Assembly: GCA_014904845.1 (NCBI GenBank)
Contig: MU119211.1
Coordinates: 1 to 42,440, forward strand
Direction: 5' to 3'
DNA length: 42,440 bases
From: Acephala macrosclerotiorum
Taxonomy: Eukaryota > Ascomycota > Leotiomycetes > Helotiales > Mollisiaceae
Position numbers and translations under genes: made by a program. The notes beneath the pieces were generated by a model. That model was given only the letters and a program-made list of their open reading frames with translations. It searched no databases and had not been told where the DNA came from. This document shows, piece after piece, positions 20,491-30,799 of the stretch; the stretch's first letter is position 1, and every line of letters starts with the position of its first letter.

Positions 20491-21110
20491 CTAACAGCCC
20501 AAGCCAGAGGGCGCAGGGCCCGGTCCGTAACCCCATTGAGCTCGAGTATTGCGGTCCTTTCTACTTCTTAAAATGCGATAAGTTGGGGGGCGAACCTCGC
20601 AGCTACAAGTTGCGAGTGAGGAGAGGTTGGCGGCTCGTCTAGCCGCCGCCTTGGGTCCCTGAAAATTGCCCCATCGGGTCAAGCCCTGACGGTCTCCATG
20701 GCGGCCCGCGCTAAGTGCTAAAAATAGTCAGTCGTCGGGTTCACTAAGCCTGGCGTATCGCCTGCTTCTATGTACAGGAGTCTTGAATCGGTCGATTGTG
20801 GGCCACCTTCCAGTCTGCGATTCGAGCTAAAGCATTAGCTAGCTATTCGAGACGGCCTAGGTGTGAACTCGCTGGGCAGTGCTGGCGGCTAGGGGAGCCG
20901 CATTGACAACCTGCACTTAGCTTCTAAGTAGTTGGCCGACCATTGCGTCTCTTTCTCCAGACTTGTAAAACAGCAACCGCTCGTTGGTGGATCAGTCAGC
21001 TGTGTTTAGCCGATAGACCAGTGACTTGATCACAACTTCTCAAACATCATTGGCCAAAAGCTTGCTATTCAGGGAGCCCTTTAACAAGGTTCTAGGTCAT
21101 TGAATGGCTA
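20491..21110. other. GC-rich non-coding segment with strong hairpins
   Basis: Two perfect or near-perfect stems sit close together: CGCAGC-TACAA-GTTGCG (20598-20614, one G-T pair) and GGCGGCT-CGTCT-AGCCGCC (20629-20647). The segment is the most GC-rich non-coding DNA in the window. It does not match a tRNA or rRNA that I can recognise. A structured RNA or a transposon UTR are both possible. Confidence 0.35.
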
Positions 21111-21140
21111 TTCTCTTCTCTTCTCTTCTCTTCTCTTCTC
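21111..21140 (+). repeat. (TTCTC)6 microsatellite
   Basis: Six exact TTCTC units occur in tandem, followed by a partial unit. Confidence 0.95.
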
Positions 21141-21413
21141 TCTTCTGAATGACAGTGGTCATGGGCCAGACTATCGAATTGGCGCCTAAGTTGGGTCTGG
21201 TCTGGCCACCTCTTCCTCCGGTCAACGCTGTTCCTCAAACGTAGATGCATCCTGATGGCTTGGAAGAACAGCGGCTCTCCGGCTTACCAACATGTCAGCC
21301 AGACATTGTTAGATCTGAAAAAGTATAAGCATCCCTAGAATTGTCAAGTCGGGGAGGTTTTCATCATCAAGCATCAACAACTCACCAATCTACAGTACTC
21401 TAAGCCAGTCTCA

Positions 21414-21420
21414 TATATAA
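21414..21420 (+). promoter_or_regulatory. Probable TATA box of the CxxC-rich gene
   Basis: TATATAA lies about 145 bp upstream of the ATG at 21566, with a C/A-rich leader between them, a common layout in fungal genes. Confidence 0.5.
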
Positions 21421-21565
21421 CGCCTGTGCGAAAGACTATTCTCCCAGCATCCACGCCCTCTCTTCAATCAAGACACACAACAGTCAACAGCACCTGTAAG
21501 CCTTATCCTCGTTCTACAGAGTCCTACCATCACATTCTCACATTCTCACAGCACCCTCAGACACA

Positions 21566-21826
21566 ATGCCGTGCGGCCGCTGCGGTAGAGCCAGAGACGA
21601 AGCCAAGAAGCCGTGCAACAACTGCTTCTATAAAGGCTACACCATCGAGCCCAGTGCAAAGAACTGCCAGGATTGCGGAGGCAGAGGCACACACCCTCGA
21701 GATCCCTCCAGAAACTGCTCGAGCTGCCGTGGGTACGGCAAGGAACTTAGTTATTGCTACCAGTGCGCGGGCAGTACTAACAACGAGGTGTGCACTCAAA
21801 ACTACCACAGTGGTGCCACGGAATAG
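21566..21826 (+). CDS. Small cysteine-rich protein with DnaJ-type CxxC repeats (86 aa)
   Basis: The frame opens MPCGRCGRARDEAKKPC and contains five CxxC pairs at about residues 3-6, 17-20, 34-37, 49-52 and 61-64: CGRC, CNNC, CQDC, CSSC and CYQC. Three are followed by G-x-G or a similar spacing, as in the CxxCxGxG zinc module of DnaJ/Hsp40 proteins (compare CQDCGGRG, CSSCRGYG). No J-domain or membrane segment is present. The start is supported by ACACAATG and an upstream TATA box. By analogy it would bind zinc; a redox or chaperone-like role is only inference. Just after its stop, another frame runs through a glycine-rich stretch (QQYGGGGGDGRGGWGGYG), so a spliced or frameshifted longer C-terminus is possible. 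Confidence 0.6.
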   Translation: MPCGRCGRARDEAKKPCNNCFYKGYTIEPSAKNCQDCGGRGTHPRDPSRNCSSCRGYGKELSYCYQCAGSTNNEVCTQNYHSGATE

Positions 21827-22049
21827 CCGGCAACAATACGGCGGGGGCGGGGGGGACGGGCGGGGCGGATGGGGCGGGTACGGCACTACCACGCAGTGTG
21901 CCAATATCGTTCGGATCTCTAAGTCAAGCGTTTGTCCTTGATTTGTTGTCAGTGCAGGGTCGTGAGGAGCAGGCTCCTTTTGCTTTTGTGGGTATTGGTC
22001 GGGCAAACAGTCATTACTGGATTTTATCTGAAGATAATTGAGGAACACG

Positions 22050-22449
22050 TTCTTTATTAGCTCTGCTCTTTAACAAACATATTACCGGGGTCTTGAAATT
22101 GCCAGCTTGCCTTTCCTCCTTTGATCATTACTGAGATCACATTGTGCGCGACTCTAGGCCAAACTATGTTCCAGCGTGTACGTAATGCGCGGTAAATCCT
22201 GCCTGACAATTTACCAAAGATCCAGCCCTAAAGCTTGCCGTGTTGTTGTCGGTGACTTTGATGTTCATATGTTCGCTGACCAGTTAAACTTCCGGCTCTT
22301 TGGAGATACCTAGCCTGCCGTTTTCGTCGGATGCAAACATCATGGTTCATGGCAAGAGGGGAATAGTGAGAATCTTGGCTTACTGGATGTGTACACAGTC
22401 GAAAAAAAAGGCGCGAGAGGCAAAGGAGGAGTTGTTGAACCGACGACAC
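22050..22449. other. Flank between the CxxC gene and the BTB fragment
   Basis: A minus-strand frame (22228-22449) directly follows the BTB stop codon in the same frame (VSSVQQLLLCLSR). It may be the former continuation of that protein, but nothing in it is diagnostic. Confidence 0.3.
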
Positions 22450-22731
22450 CTAAAGATAATCCGTGAGAAGAAAGAACTTGCACAGTAGTGCCCAGTCCAA
22501 ATCTTCTAATTCGGATACCCCATGATTGGATAGCAATCTCTCGAAAACCTGAAAGGGCTCGGCGTCCACCTCTGGAAGCAGTACAATCCGTTCTTCACTC
22601 TCCTGAAAACCGCTGCTCAGCATGGAGAGAAAGAACGACGAGCAGGTGCAAAGCTTTTGCTCGTTAAGATGAAAGGGATGCTTATTATCCCCTACTAGAA
22701 CGGTGACTGACATATTGCGGTCGGCCATCAT
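22450..22731 (-). pseudogene. BTB/POZ domain protein, truncated (93 aa)
   Basis: From ATG at 22731 the minus strand reads MMADRNMSVTVLVGDNKHPF, then HLNEQKLCTCSSFFLSMLSS, then GFQESEERIVLLPEVDAEPF and LCKFFLLTDYL. This matches the BTB fold of fungal proteins: VTVxVG strand, H-KxLLCxxSxFF helix, GFxES loop, DxxxFxxFxxxL, and LCKLYxLADKY. The stop (TAG) falls where the family usually continues, and the same frame is open again beyond it. BTB domains mediate dimerisation and Cul3 binding, but fungal stand-alone BTB proteins mostly have no assigned role. It may be a short real protein or a truncated copy. Confidence 0.7.
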
Positions 22732-22739
22732 AGTCTGAG

Positions 22740-23427
22740 GCGACCACCTTTGTATGTGTGCTTTTTTCCTTCTCCGGAAATGAGTGAATAATGATGATGT
22801 TTATTCGCCCGGTTCTAAACCTAAAGGGCCCTAGTCTATATTACATAATCCACTTCGTTCAGTGTTTCCATGACCTCCTGAAGCCCGTACAGAAATGCCG
22901 CTTCCAGTATTTTCCACTTTCAGTAATTGCCTTAATCGAACGAGGTCTCGTGTGTGGTTAGTAGCAAGTGGACTTGAAGTTCACTCCTTCAAGTGTTCAA
23001 TGTCCTATCGTCGGCGACTGAAGCGAGACCTGCTGGGGGGACACGAGGATGTTACGGGGCAAGGACGTCATCACAGTCGACGAGGCTCTCACTTCGATCA
23101 CGTGGGCGGTGTGGAAACGAACTTCGCGGGGTTGACTTGCTTTGATGCAGTATGCAAGATTGCGAACCGTTTTAACAACAAATGCGCTCCGCCTTACTTA
23201 GTGGTTCCAGGCTAAGCTTGAAGCTTCTCTCCCTGAAACCCTGGCTTGATATCTGCAGCAGGACAAGGGGTAGCGGGCTTGAAGCAATGGAGGCTCGTCA
23301 GCTCATCCCCTGGTCTGTTCTGCGTGTTTAAAAGGACCAAAGACCGAATGTTTCCCACACAGCCTTCTTATTCACATTCCACTCGGCTTCAGGCCCCAAA
23401 ACAAAAATTTATCACACAGCCTTCCCA
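22740..23427. other. Region between BTB and SET genes, no supported gene
   Basis: A 106-aa plus frame at 22895-23215 starts at ATG but has no recognisable domain, and neither do overlapping minus frames. The region probably holds the divergent promoters of the BTB and SET genes. Confidence 0.35.
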
Positions 23428-25340
23428 ATGGAAAACGGTCAGGATCCTGCGACTTCAACGGACATAGAGGATGCTCCTTATAACTCTGACCCACATATCC
23501 ATCCCGAGCGTACCCATCTCAAGCGGGGGAGCAGCGCTATCCAGCCTCACACACCTTACTCCTCGAGATGCCAACCCTCTGATGATCCAATGGAAAAAGA
23601 CATCCTCGCTCGAAATTCTGGACTCGTAGAAGATGGTGCTGATGGTATACCCAACGAAGGGAATGAAGGCGATGAAGGATATGATGCAGGTCTTTCAGAC
23701 GGCGAAGGATACGAAGATGGTGCTGATGGTATACCTAAGAAAGGAAAAGTTGTCCTACCTGATCACTTAACAGATTCGATTATAGGAAGATTAACTCTGG
23801 ACCCATCATTTTTGTCGTTCCGATGGTTCCAGAACCTTCGATACTGTATCAATCACATGCAGAAAGATATTACGCTAGAGGCACGTGATTTGGCACATTT
23901 CTTGAAACGGTTTTGTTGTACATCCCCGGGAGGCCTCTCACCTTCAAACTCCCATTCCCCGCGATCCCAAACCGCACACCGAAATTTCGCATCTATGAGC
24001 TTAATATATGAAATAGATATTCATAAAAAGTTTGCAAAATGGACTGTAGCTCGGGAAGTGAAACTCAATAGCATCGCGATACATAGATTCCCTGGTAAAG
24101 AACTCGGTATCATCGCAGAGAAAGAACTCAAAATATATAAAACAAATACTTATACTGCGTTTATCTATGCATTATTTGTAATATAAAAATTCTCTCTTAC
24201 TTCTTCTACTCATTCTATACCACGATTTCTTGCGAGCGCACTCTGACAGTCAATCAAACCAGAGATACATTATTGACTGTCTTCATCTCTACTTTGCGAA
24301 CAGTTTAAACTGTCTCAAAAAGCATCTCTAAACCTATCGAAACTATCACCGTCCAAAGTCTCCTGACTACCGAACTCGCCATAGACACATCGGAAATTCG
24401 TACCCTATAGCGAGCCGTCCTACCCACCAAGAAGAACTTCGAAGAGTCAATACCATTGATATAATACTTTTCGCTTCAAATACTCCTCTTACCAAGATCG
24501 TCATTTTTATTAGAAATCCAAAAAAAAAAACTCTCTGTCGATTGAATCACCGTTTCTACCGCCTTTTTCACTCTCTCGTATAATCCTTATCTCTATTACT
24601 GACTTACAATCAACACTCGAACATTCTACTACAATTTCTCAAAAATAAAAATCAAAAAACTTTTCAATTATAACGATTATTTAACGTTTATTCCTTTTAC
24701 CGATTATTTCAATTATATTAATATTAATTTCGAAATCATTTTTTCGTCGTTTGAATACAAAATCTATACAAATCGATAAATTGAGAAAAGAGAAAAAATA
24801 TATATAAATTATAGTAATTATAGTAATAATTTTTTGTTTACTAAATATAAATTTATTTTTGATAAAAATAAATAGAATGAAATTACTTTGAATAAAATAA
24901 TTTTATCGTTTTTTTTCAAAGAATAAAAACAAATATTGAAAAAAACGAACTTTTTAAATAATTTCGTTTTAAATAATAAAACAATATATTATCGCACGCA
25001 AATTGCATTAAAATTACTATATATACTATCGAATAAATAATTGCGTTTAATAGTAAATAATATAGAAAATAAAAACAAATATCAAATAATTGTAAATAAA
25101 ATTTTATTGAAAAATTTAAAAACTTATTTAAATATTGTTTATAAAAAGTTTAAACAAATAAAAATATTTAATTGTAAACTTTTTAATTAAAAAAACACAT
25201 TAAATAAACGTTAAAAACAAATACGTTTACTTTTTACTATTACTATAAATAGAATAGAAAATTGAAAAGTTCAATTTTTTATTTCAAAAAAAAAAACATT
25301 TGAAATGAAAACTTTTCCTTTATAAAGTACTTAAAGCGGC
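23428..25340 (+). pseudogene. SET-domain methyltransferase gene, 3' half RIP-destroyed
   Basis: ATG at 23428 opens a clean 252-codon frame. It holds an acidic Gly-rich section with a duplicated EDGADGIP motif, then the start of a SETD-type SET domain (VKLNSIAIHRFPGKELGIIAEKELK). The domain resumes near 24260 after a probable intron and reads LRTV-stop-TVSKSISKP, ETITVQSLLTTELAIDTSE, RAVLPTKKNFEESIPLI, NTRTFYY, FIPFTDYFNY (24684-24716) and IEKREKIYINYSNYSNN (24780-24830). These follow the order of fungal SETD3/RKM-like protein lysine methyltransferases. The NH and GEEI/GNHSN catalytic-site residues appear as NY, REK and SNYS, each explained by single transitions. More than ten in-frame stops occur. 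The first 750 bp are nearly undamaged, so damage grades steeply 5' to 3'. It lies tail to tail with the NLR-like gene. Confidence 0.75.
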
Positions 25341-25589
25341 GTTCTTTGCTTTTTTCACTTTAATTTTCAAAGTAAATATAAATTGAATTAATCAATTATT
25401 TTAACAATTATTACATCTCAAAATATTTATTATTAATTACAAATTATCGTATCATTAAATCGTATCGCGTTTTCGTTTTAATATCAATAACAATTCTTTG
25501 CTCAAAAAACTATCGACGTAGAAAATTACTTAATAATTTCTTCGTCGTATTTATTTCTACTTTACTATATTTATACTTTTCAACATTTT

Positions 25590-27251
25590 CGACTTTATAC
25601 TATTGAATTTTTATTTCGATATCGATTTTTTTTTCTAGTAATTATTATACAATTAATTTCTATTTTATAAAAACTATTATATACAATACAATAAAATTGT
25701 TTTAAGTCTTTATTTCAATACTAGTATTCTTTTTTAATAGAAACTATATTATTGATTTAAATTTTATAAAAATCGCTATATATAGTATAATAAAATTATA
25801 TCGAGACTTTGTATTAATATCGATTTCAATTTTCAATAGTATTTTTATTATTACTCGTCGTTTGTTTTCAATTGTTTATATTAATATTATTTTTTTTCAA
25901 CGATTTATTGTATTGAAATTAGTTTTTTTATTTAATAGTAATCGTATTATCGATTTATTATTGTATTTAATAGTTTAATATAATATTATTCGTTTATAGT
26001 AATTCGTTGCATTGATATTAATTCTATTTTCAATCAAAAAATACGCAATCGATATATAATCGTTTTTAATCGTTAAAAACATCGCTATTTATTAATATAT
26101 TCTCGCATTAATATCGATTTCATTCTCGATTAAAAACCGCGTAATCGCTTTATTTCTATACTCGTATACTCAATACAATATTGTTCGTTGATTACGTTCG
26201 TTTATATTAATATTAGTATCGTTTTCCAATAATAATTACACAGATTCTTCGTTTTCGTTTATAGTAACTATAATTAAAATTGTATATTTTCTAATATTTA
26301 TCGCATTTATATTTATTCTTTTTTCTAATAATACTTGCAATCGATTAAATTGTTTTTTCTAAATAGTCTCGTACAAACTTATAAATACAACATTTATTTC
26401 CGTTTTTTTTTCTACAATCTTTTCTAATAACGTTTACTTTTTAGTATTTTACAATTGTAAAACCATTCAATTTAATATCGTCTTTTTATTATTAACTCGA
26501 TCTAACAATATTTATATTAGATCATTATACTATTTCAAAATTATTAAATATAAAAATATTTATCAATTTTTATTTTTCACATTAAAATTAATTTTATTCT
26601 CTAATAATAATCGTATTATCGCTTTATACTTTCTTAAAATTACTAAATATAATACTATAAATCCATAATCGTTCTATATATTAACGTTAATATTATTTTC
26701 AAAAAACAGTTTTACAATTATTAAAAGTTTATTTTATGCGATCCAATATAATATCGTTTATTTATTAGCGTTTTTAGTATTAATATCGATTTCATACTCT
26801 AGTAATAGTAATACTAATATTTTATACGAAATCGCTCAATACAAAATAATATTTCTATAGATATTTTTGATTTAACGTTAATTTCATTTCGAAAAAATAT
26901 TTATATCGTTTTTTTATACTTTAAAAACACTACAAAATCTAATATCGTACTATTTAAAGAATTTTACGTATTAATATTGATTTTATTATTTAATAATATT
27001 TACACAATAAATTTATATTTTTTTTTAATCGCCAAATAAAATATTTTATTTATTTTATTATTTTCAATTGTAATATTAATATTAGATTTTAAAAATATTT
27101 TTATTATATTATTATTTTCTTTTATAATCGTTTAATTTAATACAATTTATTCTTCGTTATTTTTCGTTAAAATATTAATTTTATTTATAAAAAATAGTTT
27201 TATTATAATTTTATATTTATTTCTAATTATTTAATATAAAATTGTTTTTCT
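25590..27251 (-). pseudogene. NLR-like gene, C-terminal ankyrin-repeat part
   Basis: On the minus strand a 99-bp (33-codon) periodicity runs through the whole stretch, about 16 units. Each unit on the plus strand shows the reverse complement of an LLxENxxDIN-type block. Around 26098-26241 the translation reads LLLENDTNININERN, RTILY-stop-VYEYRNK, then FLIENEIDINARI, the ankyrin consensus (LLLENGADIN...G.TPLHxAA). Stops replace Trp or Gln. The array ends near 25600, followed by a short tail. Frames at 27252 continue in phase with 33567 once the intervening Copia element is removed. Pre-mutation it would have bound protein partners as the sensor end of a STAND protein. AT content and stops show it is dead. 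Confidence 0.75.
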
Positions 27252-27256
27252 ATTTT
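27252..27256. repeat. Target-site duplication ATTTT of Copia element 2 (left)
   Basis: ATTTT precedes the left LTR and recurs directly after the right LTR at 33562-33566. In this AT-rich DNA a 5-bp match alone is weak, but the restored ankyrin frame supports it. Confidence 0.75.
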
Positions 27257-27485
27257 TATTAAAACGTTTAAAAACAAATTACGAAATACTAAAATTTTAA
27301 TTTGATATTAATAATTTAATTTTGTTTATTTTTTTTTAAAAAGAACATTTTTTTATTTATATAATTAAACAAAGTAAATATAAGATTAAAAAGTGGATAT
27401 TAAAATAATTATTATTAAAAGTAATAGAAATTATAATTCGAATTATTTAATCGATCGTTTAATCGATTATATGATTGAATTAATA
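27257..27485 (-). repeat. 3' LTR (by element sense) of Copia element 2
   Basis: This 229-bp repeat runs from TATTAAAACG to GAATTAATA on the plus strand and aligns end to end with 33333-33561. Confidence 0.9.
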
Positions 27486-27999
27486 TTAGTAATTCTTTTT
27501 TTGAGAGAAAACGCTTTTTTCAATTCGTAAATCAAATACAAAAAAAAATATTATTGTAATTATTAACGCGTTATTTTATTACTAAATACTAAAAAAAAAT
27601 TTAATCGTAAATTAATCGTCGTTACGTATTGTAATATTTGATCGATTAAATTAAACTTAAAAAAATTCTTTTAAATTTAATATTTATAATTTTCGAATCA
27701 ATCGAAAACTTTATTTTTAAAAATACTAAAAATATCGAAAAATACTAAAAATATCAAAACAATATTTATATATTTTTTTTTTTAATATTATTTTTTTCAA
27801 TAATCGCTTTTTTTATTATTTTCGTTTTCGTCGATTGATTTCTAGACTTCGAAACGTTGTATTTATTTCTGTATTTTGATATTAAAACGATTAATATTAA
27901 CGAACGATTTAAATACTTTATTAATATTAAATTTGATCATAATATTAATTGGATTACTATTTCTAGTAATTTATCGAATTTTCGAAAATTTTCTGCGTT

Positions 28000-29400
28000 T
28001 ATACGATTGTTTGATAATTATAATATCGATTATAAAACGCTTTTTTTTAGTAGTATCGAATTTAATTATATATTTATAAAAAGAGAAAAAATCGATATAA
28101 ATAACTATAAAAACTAAATTCAATTCGAATCATTTTATAATAAAATTAAAAATAATAAAAATCGAAATTTTTATATCGATTTTTATTATTATTGCGTATA
28201 ATTTAAAAATTAAAATAGTACGAGTAATTTTTTTGTATTTCATTGAATTCCAATAAAATAAATTGTCTCGTAAATCGAATTATTTATCGCTATAAATCTC
28301 ATTATCAAAAACGATAATATACTCGATTTACGAATTGAAATTTTTATTCATAGTAAAAAAATCGTTTATAAAAACGAAGAATTTCATTGAATATAAATTT
28401 AAACAAAGAAATCGAAGTTTACAATTGAAATTGTTTATTTATTATTGTAATCGCTTATTTAATACTATAATTTGCTTTTTTTCAAAATATTAATATTGAA
28501 TTATCATCGATATATCGTACGCAATTTCCAGTTGATAAATAAAATTAATATATATTTTTTGAGTATATTATTTGAAATACGTTTGTTTGTAGAAATCTGA
28601 TTTCGAATCAATTAAATTTAAACGTTTATTTTACTTTTTTTACGAAAGTACAATTTTATTTTCAATTTTATTTATTATTAATTTGTATTCATTAAATAAT
28701 AATAAAATATTCGATGTAAAAAACTTTATAAATTTAATTAATAATTTGATTTTTTACAATTTAAAGTTCTTTAATTTTACAAAGATTTAATTTTTTAGAA
28801 TAAACGTATTATCGATTTATATATCGATTATTTCGAATAAAATATAGTTATTTTTCGTAATAAATAAACAAAAATCGAAAAGTAAAAATTTTATCGAGAA
28901 TTTATTTTTGTAATAAATATTATACGTTTTATATTAATATATTTCTATTTTTAAAACTTCGTAGAAAAGTTTAATCATTTTGAAAACAACGTTCAATAGA
29001 AATTTATTTGTTATTTCTTTCGAAAGTCTAACGAAAATAATACGTACTAATAAAATTATTAATTGTACGTATATTTAAATAATATTTTTCAAATAAAGAT
29101 TGATTTTTTTGAATTTGAAAAATAAAATTAAAACGATAATAATTCGTTGATTAATGCACTAAATAATCGAAAATTGAATTAATATTGTTTTTTTGTTTTT
29201 ATCGTTAAATATTTGAATTACAAAACGAGATTTCTCGTATAAAATTGTCGTTTTTATATTTTTTAATCTCGTTTACTAATTTTGAATCGAAAATTCGTTA
29301 ATTATTAATTTTTTTCGAGTTATTAAAAATCAATTTAAAAACTTTTTTTGTAATTAATTTATTAATTTTTTTTTTACGAGAAACTGCAAATAAATCGTTT
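28000..29400 (-). pseudogene. Reverse transcriptase/RNase H region of Copia element 2
   Basis: The recognisable part is at about 29220-29400, where the minus strand reads FAVSRKKKINKLITKKVF and RIFDSKLVNEIKKYKN. These match the start of RVT_2 domains of fungal Copia elements (SRxKExxxLxxKGVF, RIFxSRFVDEIK). Lower coordinates should hold the rest of RT and RNase H but are too mutated for me to align. Confidence 0.55.
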
Positions 29401-29689
29401 AAAATAATAATAATTTTTTTTACGTGAAAATCTATAAACAATTATTTATTTTTAGTTTTTTTCTCGATTAAATAAACTTTGAAAATTTTTATATTTATAC
29501 AAATTATTATATAAATATATTTATTAAAATTAAAAACGTAAAAAAAATTTTTTATTACAATTCGAAATAAATATAAATTCTTTTTCGAAATATACGAAAT
29601 TTTTTCGATCGAATAAAATAAATCAAATATATTTTTTTTTATTTTCGAATTTTTTTTAAAAAAATCTAATTTTGAGTTTAAATTTTCTA

Positions 29690-30790
29690 ATAAATTTTCT
29701 TTTAATAAATAATTCTTTAATTGCTTTTTGAATTGCTTGAAATTTTAATAAAATAATTTTATCGTAATATTATAAAAACTTTTTAATTTATTTAATAATT
29801 ATAATTAATATATTTTTCTATTTATTATCAAAAGCGTATATAATTCTTTTTATTTTTTGTTTTTTTTTTAAATAAATACGTTTGAATTTAAAAATAAATC
29901 GATCAAATAATAATTCTATAAACTATTTTTTATTTGTAAAGTGTTATTAATTTAACGAATAATATAATATTTTCAGATCGCGATTATTGCATTTTTTATC
30001 GTTTTAATTTTAACGACAATTGATACTATAAACGCGTTTTATTGTAATATTCGAAAATAAGTACTAAAAATAAAAAATATAAAAATAATATTATTCGATT
30101 TTATCGTATTATTAATTGTTTTAATTATTATTTGAAATCGTTTTTTTTTTTCGTAAATTAAAAAGTTTTTAAAATAATATATTATATATACGTTTCAATA
30201 AAGCGTAGTATTTTTCTATTAAATCAATCGAATTATAAGTTTTTATTAATATAATCTTCGAATCAATATTTATATTTTTAGTATTATCGTGAAATTCTTT
30301 AAAATTGAAATTCGTTTCAAGATTATAAATAGTAAATACTAATAATTTAAAATAAACGTCGATTTAATACACTCGAAAAACGTTTTATATTTTTTTTATC
30401 GATATATTTACAAAAAATCTCGCGATTTAAAATATTATAATTTCGTTTACAATTTAAAATATTGATTTTTCATCGATTTACAATATATTTAAATAAACAA
30501 AATAATTGAAATTATAATCGTCGCACAATATAAACTTAAAACGATCGAAAAATTTATTATTTATTTAGTATTATTAGTAGAATCTCGTCATTTTTTTAAT
30601 TTTTTTGAAATTTATAAAATGTTTTTTACGTTTTAATACTCGCGCGAATTTGACGATCAATAAATATTCAAAGTATTTATATAATCGTTTGAATTTCGTC
30701 TCAATTAAATAGCAAATAATAAAATCAATTTCTATCGTAAAATTTTTATAATTATTATAAATTAAACTTTCGAGTAAATTAAACAATATT
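29690..30790 (-). pseudogene. Integrase region of Copia element 2
   Basis: The minus strand reads ARVLKRKKHFINFKKIKKMT at about 30594-30654, NSIDLIEKYYALLKRIYN at 30181-30240, then IIIKTINNTIKSNNIIF and FQAIQKAIKELFIK. This order matches the integrase core and the following conserved region of fungal Copia polyproteins. Stops are frequent. Confidence 0.6.
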
Positions 30791-30799
30791 TAAAAATAT

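Noticed and set aside
20177..20494. 105-aa plus-strand frame
   Set aside because: No motif, no codon bias and no splice context; it lies in the PAC1 downstream region.
20491..20900. tRNA or rRNA gene in the GC-rich segment
   Set aside because: GGTTCACTAAGCC and GATTCGAGC words were inspected, but no cloverleaf or known rRNA core could be built.
21557..22048. 163-aa minus-strand frame and 171-aa plus-strand frame at 21426-21941
   Set aside because: Both overlap the Cys-rich ORF in other frames. Their length is explained by GC-rich DNA, and neither has a family signature, although the Gly-rich end of the plus frame is noted as a possible tail.
22895..23215. 106-aa plus-strand frame between BTB and SET
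   Set aside because: It starts at ATG but resembles no family, and neighbouring frames are equally open.
27857..28117. 86-aa and 67-aa plus-strand frames inside Copia element 2
   Set aside because: The element is coded on the minus strand; these are chance frames in AT-rich DNA.
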